The notes beneath the pieces were generated by a model that did not search any database, had not been told where the DNA came from, and was given only the letters and a program-made list of their open reading frames with translations. Shown here one piece after another: positions 42,635 through 52,872 of a stretch of DNA of 64,000 nt. Source of the stretch: Anaerolineaceae bacterium (GTDB lineage Bacteria > Chloroflexota > Anaerolineae > Anaerolineales > Anaerolineaceae); NCBI GenBank assembly GCA_002702705.1, contig PABH01000008.1:120463-184462 (forward strand), read 5' to 3'. Every line of letters begins with the position of its first letter. The stretch's first letter is position 1. The translations under genes were made by a program, and so were the position numbers.

Positions 42635-44361
42635 GCTGCACCACCATTTGTTGTAAAAACACTCGCTAATTCGGCTGGCGTTAACAAACAATACGCTTCA
42701 CCAGTCAACTCACTTAATTTTATTGAAAGTAAAACAGCTTGCGGCGGGGTAAGATAGGTGCTGTTTAACTTCTCCGTATCAAAATAAGCCTGACGAATTG
42801 GAGCATCCAATAATATGGTTCCTTTACCCATCACAATCACTCTTTCAGCGTAATCTGGCATCAGATATAAGTGGTGTGTGATAACAACCACGGTTTTACC
42901 CATTTCATGTAATTTTCGGCTGATGTCCAATATATAATGTGCACCTCGGAAATCTTGTCCTGTGGTCGGTTCATCAAATATTATCGTGTCTGGTTCCATT
43001 GCCAAAATGGCTGCAATTACCACACGGGCACGATCTCCTTTAGGAAGTGATAAAGGATGGCGGTCTTTATATTCATATAACCCCATTGATTTTAAGCTCT
43101 CTTCAGTTCGCGTTTCAATTTCTTGTTTTGAAAATTTCAAATTCTTAAGAGCAAAAGAAACTTCATCCCAGACTGTCATATTAAAAATTTGATTGTCCGG
43201 ATTTTGTGCAATGTACCCAATATTAGCCGCCAAGGCACTAACTGTTAACTTCTTTGAATCGATACCATTAATGACCACAGTTCCACTAGTTGGTTTCAAT
43301 AGATTAAGGAAATGTTTTACCAGGGTTGATTTCCCAGCGCCATTTTGTCCAATAACCAACAGATATTCGCCAGTATGGATATCAAGTGAAACACCATGTA
43401 ATGCTTTTGTCCCGTCAGGATAGGTATGCTCCAAATCCTTGATTTGGATTAACGGTTGGCCTTCTTTATGAACCAGTTCATCTTTCAAGTCGGGTGTTGT
43501 TAATTGTGTTTTTTTTGTTATAAGTTCAGTTAATACCTTTTTCCCCTCTTCTAATCGAACCGGAATTGATACCGGAATATTTTTTTGTTTAATCGAATAA
43601 AAAGTGGAGGCAACCTGTGGTACGCGCAAATTGTTATTAATTAACAAAGGAATATCAGCATAAATTTCTTCTGGTGTTCCCACAGATAATAATGAGCCAT
43701 TGGATAATAACCCGATTCGAGTAGCGTATTCAGCCATTTCCTCTGAAGCATGACTGCACATCAAAATCGTCATTCCCAATTCTTTATTTAATTCTGAAAC
43801 AGTGGAGAAAACCTCATCAGCACCAACAGGGTCAAGCTGAGAAGTAGGTTCATCTAAAATCAACAAGTCAGGTTGGGCAGCCAAAGCCGCCGCAATCGCC
43901 AAACGTTGTTTTTGTCCACCGGAAAGTTCAGCAGGATGTTTCTTTTCGGTACCTTCAAGGCGTACCATTTCCAAAACCCGAGGGATACGTCTGATAATTT
44001 CTTCTCGGGGTACTTTTAAATTCTCAAGTGCAAAGGCTATTTCATTTTCAACCGAGGTTGCGATTAACTGGGTTTCAGGATCTTCAAATACCTGCCCAAC
44101 ATGTTTTGCCAAAACGCTGATGGGATGCTCCAGCGTATCTAAACCGGCAATTTCAATTTTTCCAAAAAATCGCCCACCATAAAATTGGGGGACAATGCCA
44201 TTTAAAGCACAACAAAACGTTGTTTTACCTGCACCCGTTGGGCCAATCAATCCAAAAAATTCACCTTTTTGTATACTTAAATTGATTTCAGAAAGAACGG
44301 GCTCAATGGATCGTGGGTATTGGTAACTTACATTTTCCAAACACGCAATAATATCACTCAT
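42631..44361 (-). CDS. ECF transporter ATPase, two fused ATP-binding domains
   Basis: A 576-residue tandem ABC ATPase. Domain 1 has Walker A GPTGAGKTTF near residue 37, signature LSGGQKQRLAIA and Walker B LLILDEPTSQLD. Domain 2 has GQNGAGKSTLV near residue 342 and IIFDEPTTGQD, but a weakened signature LSLPKGDRARV. The fused A-A' form serves group I or dedicated ECF importers. It lies between the S and T components, giving a complete transporter locus with its own energy module. Confidence 0.93.
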   Translation of the reverse strand: MSDIIACLENVSYQYPRSIEPVLSEINLSIQKGEFFGLIGPTGAGKTTFCCALNGIVPQFYGGRFFGKIEIAGLDTLEHPISVLAKHVGQVFEDPETQLIATSVENEIAFALENLKVPREEIIRRIPRVLEMVRLEGTEKKHPAELSGGQKQRLAIAAALAAQPDLLILDEPTSQLDPVGADEVFSTVSELNKELGMTILMCSHASEEMAEYATRIGLLSNGSLLSVGTPEEIYADIPLLINNNLRVPQVASTFYSIKQKNIPVSIPVRLEEGKKVLTELITKKTQLTTPDLKDELVHKEGQPLIQIKDLEHTYPDGTKALHGVSLDIHTGEYLLVIGQNGAGKSTLVKHFLNLLKPTSGTVVINGIDSKKLTVSALAANIGYIAQNPDNQIFNMTVWDEVSFALKNLKFSKQEIETRTEESLKSMGLYEYKDRHPLSLPKGDRARVVIAAILAMEPDTIIFDEPTTGQDFRGAHYILDISRKLHEMGKTVVVITHHLYLMPDYAERVIVMGKGTILLDAPIRQAYFDTEKLNSTYLTPPQAVLLSIKLSELTGEAYCLLTPAELASVFTTNGGAA

Positions 44362-44383
44362 AACACTTCCTAATGGTGAATCT

Positions 44384-44413
44384 CCAGCCTGTCTGAAATT
44401 TCAGACAGGCTGG
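44384..44413. terminator. 30-bp perfect palindrome between ECF S and ATPase genes
   Basis: Positions 44384-44413 are a perfect palindrome (half-site ccagcctgtctgaaa) in the 66-bp gap. The transcribed hairpin lacks a following T-run, so it is more likely an mRNA-stabilising or attenuating stem than a true terminator. It would favour the S component over the energy module. Confidence 0.75.
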
Positions 44414-44427
44414 CTAAAATAAAATTT

Positions 44428-45213
44428 TTAGTAAATTGCTTCTGTTGGTTTTACAAGACCGATTGCACGTAAACCAACAATAACACCAGTACCGATTACG
44501 GCACCAATCGCACAGCGGCTGATAAACTCAATCGGGATAACAGAACTTAACATTACCCAGATTTCTTCTGGCCAGTTAAACATGGTGTATGTGAAAGCAT
44601 TTTGGACAGTATGTGCAATACCAAAACTAATCCAGGTACCCAATGCTAATCCCACTGCAACCAAAACCAAATTTTTGCTGCCAATCCATTTTGCAACCAG
44701 ATTTCGGGTTGGGAGAATGAATAATAGTAAAGAAGACCAGTTCACAAAGGTAGCTAAGATTGCCCACTGTAAACGAATGCCATTCACGAGTAATGCACGA
44801 CCAACATAAATTGCAAATGCGATAACAGTAACAACGACCACACCAATCCACCAGGATTTTCGTTTTTCGTTTTTAGTTCCCATTACGCCAGCGGCGAAAC
44901 TGGTTACAATCGCGCCAATCACAGTCACAAACCAGACGCCAGCTGTATGCGGGGCAACAAATACACCGATTAATGCGCCAATACCTGAAGATACTGCACC
45001 GGCAATTGGTCCCAGTACCCATCCGATCAACCCAAAAATACCCTGGTTCATTGGGAACGAACCACCGGATGCCATCACCACTGAAAATGGAATGAAAGCC
45101 AGTGCGGTTACAACAGCTGCAAGCACCACAATATAAGCTACCGGTGCTCCATCAATTGACGCTCCCCCAATATTTTTTACTTCTCGTTCTTCTCCACGAG
45201 GTGTTGCTGACAT
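44428..45213 (-). CDS. ECF transporter S component (substrate unknown)
   Basis: A 261-residue membrane protein with about six to seven hydrophobic segments: VAYIVVLAAVVTALAFIPF, a region rich in Gly/Ala (GLIGWVLGPIAGAVSSGIGALIG), then further helices. S components bind the vitamin or small metabolite; this one does not carry a motif I can link to biotin, thiamine, folate or cobalamin. Position at the head of an S-A-T operon makes the assignment firm despite weak sequence clues. The neighbouring pterin-binding methyltransferase hints at a methylated or one-carbon-related ligand. Confidence 0.78.
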   Translation of the reverse strand: MSATPRGEEREVKNIGGASIDGAPVAYIVVLAAVVTALAFIPFSVVMASGGSFPMNQGIFGLIGWVLGPIAGAVSSGIGALIGVFVAPHTAGVWFVTVIGAIVTSFAAGVMGTKNEKRKSWWIGVVVVTVIAFAIYVGRALLVNGIRLQWAILATFVNWSSLLLFILPTRNLVAKWIGSKNLVLVAVGLALGTWISFGIAHTVQNAFTYTMFNWPEEIWVMLSSVIPIEFISRCAIGAVIGTGVIVGLRAIGLVKPTEAIY

Positions 45214-45502
45214 TTTTTTCTTCCTCCACAGGTTTAATTTAAATTTGTTTTACAAAATAACAAACAATGTGAAATATTTTTTTGAGCTCCTTTCCAATGT
45301 TTTTATCAATTTCAAAAACATTTGTGTGAATTTTTTGAACAATCCAATAAAAATACAAAATAATAAACTACCGATAAATGATCAAACTGCGAATAATGAC
45401 AAAAGAAAAAAATGCAGTTTCATTCTTTTTAAAGAGTGGGGAAATTTATAAATTGAGATTTTACGATAGGGGAATTTGTGAAATTGGTTCGTTGTGTTGC
45501 AT
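45214..45502. other. AT-rich intergenic region, no gene supported
   Basis: This 289-bp gap lies between the ROK stop and the ECF S start, both on the minus strand. It must hold the ECF promoter if the operon is separate. I see only AT-rich sequence and an imperfect TTTGTTTTA/AAATAACAAA repeat near 45245. Confidence 0.5.
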
Positions 45503-46762
45503 TTATTTTTTTATTTTTCTCCGAAATGTTTTTCGAATAGGTTCCTCCGGGTTATTAAAAATATTCCAGATAACGGTAGCAACAGCACCTATTAAGCAAC
45601 CATCCTGACCATGGCGGGATGGTTGAACAACGCATGAACCGCTTTGCCAGGTTAAAGCACGTTGATTTATTTCAGCTTGAACGGTCGGATAAACAAAATC
45701 AAAGGTCTGGCTAAGAGGACCGCCCAAAATAATTAAGTCCGGATTAAAAAGATTTATTAAGCTAGCCAACCCAATACCAAGCCAATGTGCAGATTTTTCT
45801 AATGCCGCCAGTGTTGGTTTGTCCCCCAAACGCACCAGTTCCACAAACGAATTAATACACATATTATCTAAGGAAGCTTCATTACACCCTGCTTGCCTGG
45901 TAATTTTTTCAGCTTCTTTATTGGGTTGCATATACTTTAATAAAGACTTGAAATTAACCAAAGTATTCCAGCAGCCCCTATTTCCGCATTGGCATAATTC
46001 ACCGGTTGGATCAAGTGAAATATGGCCGACCTCTCCAGCCAAACCCATAATCCCAGGTACGACATTTTCATTGATTAAGATTGCCCCACTAATATCCATA
46101 CCCCAATTAATATAAAGTGTACACGCCGACTTTTCTAAGGAACCAAAATATCGTTCACCTAAGCCCGACATGTGCGCTTCATTACCAACGTAAAAATTAA
46201 TATCTTCATTTCCTTCCATTAAGGAATTAAGATCAAAATTTTGCCAACCTAACTCATATGCAGCTAACAGCCGATTGGTTTCAATATCCACCATTCCTGG
46301 AATACTCAAACCAAGCCCCAAAATGGGAAGGTCTTGGCTGCGAGCCAGATTACACACTTCTTGAATTAAGCTTTTTACTGTTAACAAGCCCATTTCCATG
46401 CCCCCGATTTTAGGTAGATCGATTGTCTTTCTCCAAAGTATATTAGGAGAAACATCAGTAATAACGGCAGTGACCTGCGTACTTTGGATACTAATGCCAA
46501 TGATTCTTCCTGCATCAGGGTTTATTTGTAAATCAATGGATGGATGACCCACATCTTGGCTGCCAGATTTAACACCATTTTCTATCACAATTCCACGATC
46601 AATTAACTCCCGAATAATCGTCGAGATTGATGCTTTATTAATTCCCAATTGGGATGATAATTCTGCCCGCGAAATTGGGCTATTCTGGTGCAAATGATTC
46701 AGAATAAGCGCAAGATTTCGGTTCCGCATATCATTATGATTTATATGGAGATGAATGGACAT
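45503..46762 (-). CDS. ROK-family transcriptional regulator
   Basis: A 419-residue repressor-type ROK protein. The N-terminal helix-turn-helix is SRAELSSQLGINKASISTIIREL near residue 34. The sugar-binding domain has the zinc motif GHISLDPTGELCQCGNRGCW. The kinase catalytic Asp position reads NEAHMSGLGE, so it is a regulator and not a sugar kinase. It is upstream of the ECF genes in the same direction and divergent from a LacI gene. An inverted repeat lies 36 bp upstream of its start. Likely effector: a sugar. Confidence 0.9.
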   Translation of the reverse strand: MSIHLHINHNDMRNRNLALILNHLHQNSPISRAELSSQLGINKASISTIIRELIDRGIVIENGVKSGSQDVGHPSIDLQINPDAGRIIGISIQSTQVTAVITDVSPNILWRKTIDLPKIGGMEMGLLTVKSLIQEVCNLARSQDLPILGLGLSIPGMVDIETNRLLAAYELGWQNFDLNSLMEGNEDINFYVGNEAHMSGLGERYFGSLEKSACTLYINWGMDISGAILINENVVPGIMGLAGEVGHISLDPTGELCQCGNRGCWNTLVNFKSLLKYMQPNKEAEKITRQAGCNEASLDNMCINSFVELVRLGDKPTLAALEKSAHWLGIGLASLINLFNPDLIILGGPLSQTFDFVYPTVQAEINQRALTWQSGSCVVQPSRHGQDGCLIGAVATVIWNIFNNPEEPIRKTFRRKIKK

Positions 46763-46797
46763 TTTTTGTTTTTAGTTTCTTGGAGAATTGGTTTGAT

Positions 46798-46822
46798 AAT
46801 TAGTTAGTTAATTAAACTAATT
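46798..46822. promoter_or_regulatory. probable ROK operator
   Basis: AATTAGTT (46798-46805) and AACTAATT (46815-46822) form an exact inverted repeat around 9 nt, 36 bp upstream of the ROK start. AT-rich arms of this form are usual for ROK repressors, so autoregulation is likely. Confidence 0.6.
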
Positions 46823-46954
46823 AAAGAAATTATAGAAAGTTTCGCCCACTTTGTCAACCACGAGTTTACATCCTCAAATTTCGTTTAGTTTGACTTTACG
46901 TTTTATGGCTTGTAAATTATCACAACCCTTTACAATGCTTTGTTTTATGCCTCG

Positions 46955-46975
46955 TCACAAATCGTCATTTTGTGA
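46955..46975. promoter_or_regulatory. inverted repeat just upstream of the lacI -35 box
   Basis: TCACAAA (46955-46961) and TTTGTGA (46969-46975) flank 7 nt and end immediately before the -35 hexamer of the lacI-type promoter. This is the placement of an activator site. The binding protein is unknown. Confidence 0.45.
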
Positions 46976-47004
46976 TTGACACGAAATCGATTTCTTTGTA
47001 CACT
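46976..47004 (+). promoter_or_regulatory. sigma70-type promoter with LacI operator in its spacer
   Basis: The -35 TTGACA (46976-46981), a 17-bp spacer and the -10 TACACT (46999-47004) form a near-consensus promoter. The perfect palindrome GAAATCGATTTC (46983-46994) lies inside the spacer, the classic LacI-family operator form with central CG. This implies autorepression of the gene at 47033. Confidence 0.85.
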
Positions 47005-47032
47005 TTGATAAATTTATTTAAAAGAATCTCTT

Positions 47033-48028
47033 ATGACCTTAACCATCTCCGAGTTATCTAAAATATTAAAATTAGCCCCCTCCACAATTTCAAAAGCATT
47101 GAATGGCTATTCTGAAATCTCTGAAGAAACGAGAATTCGGGTTGTTGAAGCTGCCAGACAGTATGGTTATCAGCCAAGTACTGCGGCCAGAAACCTTCGT
47201 ATGAAATTCACGGATCGAATTGGTTTGGTAAACCCTACGACAACGTTATCTTATGATTATTTTATGCGCATAATTAAAGGGATTGCGATCGCATCAGAAA
47301 ACAAAGGATACACATTGGTTTTGTACACTTCGGTTCTGGAAAAACCCGAAATCGTAGAAAAAGTCTGCTATTCCAAAGAGGTAGATGGCCTTCTGGTTTT
47401 AGGCAATGGGGATATCGAACATCTGTTAGACCCTATTGTTAAAAGTAAAATTCCATTTTGTTTGGTTGGCAGGCAGTCTAATCATCCTCATGTTTCTTTT
47501 ATTGCCCCGGATGATGAAAATGGTACCCAACAGGCCGTACAACACCTTATTAATCAAGGCCATAAAAAAATTGGGTTCATTGGTCAAAAATCAGACCCAA
47601 TCACAAACAATTCACGATTCCAAGGGTTCAAAAAAATAATGGATGCTGCCGGATTACTGATTAATAACCATTGGGTTGTGTCAGCTTCTTCACCCCCATT
47701 AGGTGGATATTTTGCGATGAAAGAACTGTTTTCCGTGGGAGATCCACCGACTGCTGTTTTTTGTTTTAGCGATGGAATCGCTATGGAAGCCTTACCTTAC
47801 TTGCACGAAAAAGGAATTCGTGTACCTCAGGATTTTGCAATTGTTGGTTGTGACAATATTAGTTTATCGCAAAGTGCATCACCTCCCCTAACAACAATCA
47901 ACATTCCACTCGAAGAGATTGGTAAATCTTCTGTTGAGTGTTTAAATGAACTTATCAAAAATCCAGAAACAACTCCTATTAAAAAGTATTTACCTGTTGA
48001 TTTAATTATTCGAGAGTCCAGCCTATAA
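47033..48028 (+). CDS. LacI-family transcriptional regulator
   Basis: A 331-residue repressor. The HTH and hinge occupy residues 1-60 (LTISELSKILKLAPSTISKALNGYSEISEETR, then AARNLRMK). A periplasmic-binding-protein-like domain follows (DRIGLVNPTTTLSYDYFMRIIKGI, VGRQSNHPHVSFIAPDDENGT, AIVGCDNISLSQSASPPLTTI). It likely senses a sugar and controls itself and the UroD/GH1 pair downstream, as matching operators precede both. Confidence 0.93.
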   Translation: MTLTISELSKILKLAPSTISKALNGYSEISEETRIRVVEAARQYGYQPSTAARNLRMKFTDRIGLVNPTTTLSYDYFMRIIKGIAIASENKGYTLVLYTSVLEKPEIVEKVCYSKEVDGLLVLGNGDIEHLLDPIVKSKIPFCLVGRQSNHPHVSFIAPDDENGTQQAVQHLINQGHKKIGFIGQKSDPITNNSRFQGFKKIMDAAGLLINNHWVVSASSPPLGGYFAMKELFSVGDPPTAVFCFSDGIAMEALPYLHEKGIRVPQDFAIVGCDNISLSQSASPPLTTINIPLEEIGKSSVECLNELIKNPETTPIKKYLPVDLIIRESSL

Positions 48029-48043
48029 TTTTTTATCAATTTA

Positions 48044-48057
48044 CGAAATCGTTTTCG
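48044..48057. promoter_or_regulatory. LacI-type operator before the UroD/beta-glucosidase pair
   Basis: CGAAATCGTTTTCG is a 14-bp near-palindrome with central CG, sharing CGAAATCG with the site at 46982-46989. It lies 29 bp before the start at 48086, so the LacI protein probably represses this pair. Confidence 0.75.
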
Positions 48058-48085
48058 CTATTCAACCACAAAAAAAGGATTTAAT

Positions 48086-49168
48086 ATGACACATTGGTAT
48101 CAATTCACCAAAAAAGATTGGCAAAATATAGAAACTACCTGGAAGAAATGGTGGAACCATGAATTAGACCGGTCACTTCTTGTTTTAGAAGCAACTGATC
48201 CAATTCATGGGGCGGATTTTTCAGGCTTATCCCCGCACCTCACACAATATAATTTATCTATACCCGAAAATGAAATTCTTGACAAAATCGAACAGCAATT
48301 GAACCGGATAAATTATCTCGGAGACGCTTTTCCTAAATGGTTTCCGAATTTTGGGACAGGTTTTTTAGCGGCATTATTTGGTTCCGAACCTGAATTTAAT
48401 AATGGAACAACATGGTTTCATCCATCAAAAAGTACAAACTTAGCCGAATTAAATAAACCAATCGACAAAAACCAAATTTGGTACCAAAGATTATTAAATT
48501 TTTATCAAGAAGCAAGCAGAAGATGGGCTGGAAAAATAATTTTAGGATACACGGATATCGGTGGAAATTTGGATACACTGGCCAGTTTATTAGGTTCTCA
48601 AAGAATTTTAGCTGACTTAATGGATCATCCGGATGAAATTGAATCATGGTGTCAACAGATAACCGAGCGTTGGTTAGAATTCCACCATCAGATTCACGAA
48701 TTACTTCCTGATGAACAAATTGGTCAAGCTGGATGGGCACCGATCTTTGCACCAGGAACAACATATATGCTTCAATGTGATCTTAGCATCATGATTTCAC
48801 CCAAAATGTTTAATAAATATGTGATGCCTGATCTCGAAGCTTGTTGTGAGGCGATTGAGTATCCTTTTTACCATCTGGATGGTCCTGGTGCTACCAGACA
48901 TTTAGATGCGCTTTTATCGATTGATAAATTACGCGGAATTCAATGGGTTCCAGGGGCGGGCACACCACCTGCGGAAGAATGGTTACCACTTTTAGAAAAA
49001 ATCCGAAATGCCGGAAAACTTTGCCAGGTTTTTGTAAGTGTTGAAGGAGCTGTAAAAATTGCTCGTTCCTTAGGCCCAAAAGGATTTTTATTTTGCATAG
49101 GCGATTCACGCCTACCTACACCTGATGAAGCACAATTTTGCCTGGAAAAATTCGATCAATTAAACTGA
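48086..49168 (+). CDS. UroD-family protein, zinc cysteines absent
   Basis: A 360-residue UroD-fold protein with LGYTDIGGNLDTLASLLG near residue 155, FYHLDGPGATRHLDALL near residue 265, and a C-terminal FCIGDSRLPTPDEA. The H-x-C zinc motif is replaced by HLDGPG, so standard thiol methyl transfer is unlikely. It is 18 bp upstream of a GH1 beta-glucosidase and controlled by the same LacI-type site. That pairing suggests it acts on the aglycone or sugar released by the glucosidase. Function unknown. Confidence 0.8.
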   Translation: MTHWYQFTKKDWQNIETTWKKWWNHELDRSLLVLEATDPIHGADFSGLSPHLTQYNLSIPENEILDKIEQQLNRINYLGDAFPKWFPNFGTGFLAALFGSEPEFNNGTTWFHPSKSTNLAELNKPIDKNQIWYQRLLNFYQEASRRWAGKIILGYTDIGGNLDTLASLLGSQRILADLMDHPDEIESWCQQITERWLEFHHQIHELLPDEQIGQAGWAPIFAPGTTYMLQCDLSIMISPKMFNKYVMPDLEACCEAIEYPFYHLDGPGATRHLDALLSIDKLRGIQWVPGAGTPPAEEWLPLLEKIRNAGKLCQVFVSVEGAVKIARSLGPKGFLFCIGDSRLPTPDEAQFCLEKFDQLN

Positions 49169-49179
49169 AAGGACGATAA

Positions 49180-50538
<1,359 letters not shown>

Positions 50539-50574
50539 AAAATCTGGACCTCTTCTACTGAGACAACCCCTATG

Positions 50575-50610
50575 AAAAAAAGAGAAGAATGCCTATTTTT
50601 CTCTTTTTTT
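50575..50610 (+). terminator. intrinsic terminator after the beta-glucosidase
   Basis: AAAAAAAGAGAA (50575-50586) pairs exactly with TTCTCTTTTTTT (50599-50610) around 12 nt, with the T-run forming the stem's 3' arm. It lies 37 bp after the GH1 stop. Confidence 0.8.
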
Positions 50611-50662
50611 ATATTTTCAGCCCAAGAATTATCCATCAAGAAAAATAAATGTTAAGTTTTAC

Positions 50663-50691
50663 TTGACTAGATCAATGAATTCTTATATCCT
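50663..50691 (+). promoter_or_regulatory. probable promoter of the XRE-cupin regulator gene
   Basis: TTGACT (50663-50668), a 17-bp spacer and TATCCT (50686-50691) fit a sigma70-type promoter 100 bp before the gene. The repeat ATGTTAAGT/ACTTAACAT surrounds it (50649-50657 and 50694-50702) and could be an operator pair. Confidence 0.55.
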
Positions 50692-50793
50692 TCTACTTAA
50701 CATATAATTTATTAATATTCTTCTCAGATCACCAAAAATTAAAAATCAATATTTAATTTTGGATGGGGAAATGAATGTATTTACGAGGTATTT

Positions 50794-51414
50794 ATGTCTT
50801 CAAATGTAAGCCCAGGTTCACTTCTAAAAAAATTACGTAAAGAACGGGGTTATAGCCTCCGTGAAGTTGCCAGACGATCCGATCTAACGGCATCTTTTTT
50901 AAGTCAGGTTGAACATGGCATTTCCAATGTATCACTGGATTCTTTACGCCGTATTGCTGAAGCACTGGATGTACCACTGATGTATTTTCTTGAAGAACAA
51001 CCCGGTGACATTGAAAATTTGAGTGAACATATTGAACCGGAACCTTGTTTAGATGAAGATCGGATTACGGAATACTCACCAGTGGTGCGCGCAGGCTGCC
51101 GGCCTCGTTTAATTCTCCCCCCTTCTGGTGTCGAATACCAGTTGCTTGTTCCGGATTTGAGTCATAAATTAGAGGCTGTGATCGGCCGCCTCTCCCCCGG
51201 CACAGCCAATGTTGCCCGCAAATTACGTGAAGAAACAGAAGAATTTATTTATGTGTTAAGTGGGGAATTATTGATTGAATTAGAAGGCCAGGAGTATGTG
51301 CTTCGACCAGGTGATTCAATTAATTTTCCAGGTGAAAAATTAACCAAATTAGCCTGTGCCTCCTTAGATCGCGAAGCTTCTTGGATATCTGTCATCACGC
51401 CCCCCGTATTTTAA
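50794..51414 (+). CDS. XRE-family regulator with C-terminal cupin domain
   Basis: A 206-residue transcription factor. The HTH is at residues 7-62 (LRKERGYSLREVARRSDLTASFLSQVEHGISNVSLDSLRRIAEAL). A cupin sensor follows from about 110 to 200 (EETEEFIYVLSGELLIELEGQEYVLRPGDSINFPGE). Such proteins usually bind a small organic ligand and control the neighbouring catabolic genes. Here the neighbours are a UroD protein and a hydroxyacid-dehydrogenase-like gene. A terminator follows its stop. Confidence 0.92.
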   Translation: MSSNVSPGSLLKKLRKERGYSLREVARRSDLTASFLSQVEHGISNVSLDSLRRIAEALDVPLMYFLEEQPGDIENLSEHIEPEPCLDEDRITEYSPVVRAGCRPRLILPPSGVEYQLLVPDLSHKLEAVIGRLSPGTANVARKLREETEEFIYVLSGELLIELEGQEYVLRPGDSINFPGEKLTKLACASLDREASWISVITPPVF

Positions 51415-51435
51415 CTGTAATTTAATATATACGAT

Positions 51436-51468
51436 AAACGTCAGCTAATCTATGGTTGGCGTTTTTTT
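51436..51468 (+). terminator. terminator after the XRE-cupin gene
   Basis: AACGTCAGC (51437-51445) pairs with GTTGGCGTT (51455-51463) with two G-T pairs around a 9-nt loop, then a T-run to 51468. It lies 22 bp after the stop. Confidence 0.75.
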
Positions 51469-51556
51469 ACTGAGGGGATTATATTAGCTTTTGTCTATTA
51501 ATTCCTGCATGTTGATTAGCTTGTTCACCCATACTAAAACTTATGTTTTGTAAAAC

Positions 51557-51585
51557 TTGACAATCTCTTCTAATTTAAGTTAAAG
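51557..51585 (+). promoter_or_regulatory. probable promoter of the UroD/hydroxyacid dehydrogenase pair
   Basis: A consensus -35 TTGACA (51557-51562) is followed after 17 bp by TTAAAG (51580-51585), a weak -10. The ACTTGAC segment also occurs in the XRE-cupin promoter, compatible with shared control. Confidence 0.5.
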
Positions 51586-51625
51586 TGTGAAGTGTCAATC
51601 AGAAAAGAATTCACGCGGAGTAATG

Positions 51626-52807
51626 ATGTCAATCAATCAAAAATTCACCTCGAAATTTTCACATTCGTATATAACGGATCACAATCAAGAATCCACTGAA
51701 ATTTGGGATGCATTTAATAACGGAAAACCAATCCGTCCTCCTGTACGGATTGGGACAACCACTCAGTATTTTATTTTTAATGATTATTTGAATCCAAAAG
51801 AATTGATTACTTTTGAAGATTATTCTACAGATGCAAAAACCATGTTGGAATTCTCTTTAAAATCTGCGGTTTGGCGGGCAGAACATATCGCTCCGTATTG
51901 TGATGATCCAATCGGTTTACCCGATCAGTTTGTTGTCCGGGTGGATCTTCAAAATTTTGAAGAAGCAGCTTATTTTGGCGCACCGCTCGAATTTTTACCG
52001 AATCAAGTACCAGACACCCGTCCTATCTTAACAGGTGATAAAAAAAACGCATTGTTTGATCTCGGTCTGCCCGATCCCTTTCAGGCTGGTTGGTATGGAA
52101 AGGCAATGCAAATTTATGAGGAGATGCAAAAAATTCTCTCCAAAAAACCAACCTATTTGGATCGTCCAATAATTATTGAACCGTATGGATATTGGACCGG
52201 AGGTATATTAACCCTGGCAATCGCATTACGCGGGCATGAATTAATGACCGACTTTTACGAGGACCCGGATTATGTAGACCATTTGTTATCTTATTTAACC
52301 GAAGGTACGATTCACCGTGTACGGGCATACCACCAATTTTTCAATTTACCATATCCCGGACCGGGATTGTTTTTTACCGATGACGCCATTCAAATGATCT
52401 CTGTAAAAATGTTGAAAAAATTTTTGTTACCCTTATACCAAAAATACAAATCAACGATTTCAACTGATCAACGAATCAAGATGCATTTATGTGGAGACGC
52501 CAGCCGCCACTTTAAGATTTTAAAAGAAGAGTTAGGTGTTTACGAATTTGAAACAGGGTTCCCCATTGACTTCGGAAAAATCCGGAAAGATTTAGGCCCA
52601 GATGTTACCATCCAGGGCGGACCAAATATTATGATGTTAAGAGATGGAACGCCGGAAGATGTCAGTAACGAAACCAAACGCATTTTAAATTCAGGCATTC
52701 TGGAAGGTGGAAAATTTATTTTACGGGAAGGAAATAATCTGGCACCCCACACACCATTTGAAAACTTAAATGCCATGTATCAAACAGCGAGACAGTTCCA
52801 ATTTTGA
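51626..52807 (+). CDS. UroD-family methyltransferase-like protein (HxC, no second Cys)
   Basis: A UroD-fold protein of 393 residues from the ATG at 51626, chosen because GGAG at 51617-51620 is 5 bp upstream; an in-frame ATG at 51587 has no such site. It contains MHLCGDASRHFKIL near residue 288, keeping the H-x-C pair. The distal Cys of MtaA-like enzymes is missing from LREGNNLAPHTPFENL, although the surrounding PHTPFENL matches. It is likely co-transcribed with the dehydrogenase-like gene 65 bp downstream. Methyl transfer is possible with altered zinc ligation. Confidence 0.82.
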   Translation: MSINQKFTSKFSHSYITDHNQESTEIWDAFNNGKPIRPPVRIGTTTQYFIFNDYLNPKELITFEDYSTDAKTMLEFSLKSAVWRAEHIAPYCDDPIGLPDQFVVRVDLQNFEEAAYFGAPLEFLPNQVPDTRPILTGDKKNALFDLGLPDPFQAGWYGKAMQIYEEMQKILSKKPTYLDRPIIIEPYGYWTGGILTLAIALRGHELMTDFYEDPDYVDHLLSYLTEGTIHRVRAYHQFFNLPYPGPGLFFTDDAIQMISVKMLKKFLLPLYQKYKSTISTDQRIKMHLCGDASRHFKILKEELGVYEFETGFPIDFGKIRKDLGPDVTIQGGPNIMMLRDGTPEDVSNETKRILNSGILEGGKFILREGNNLAPHTPFENLNAMYQTARQFQF

Positions 52808-52872
52808 TTTGAGAATATAGACAAACCCAATAAGACAAAAGAAGAAACAGTTGTCAATACCAGGAGTCAATC

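Noticed and set aside
45245..45451. 68-residue plus-strand ORF in the ROK/ECF intergenic gap
   Set aside because: AT-rich, Asn/Lys/Phe-heavy low-complexity translation, no ribosome site or recognisable motif, antisense to the flanking operon.
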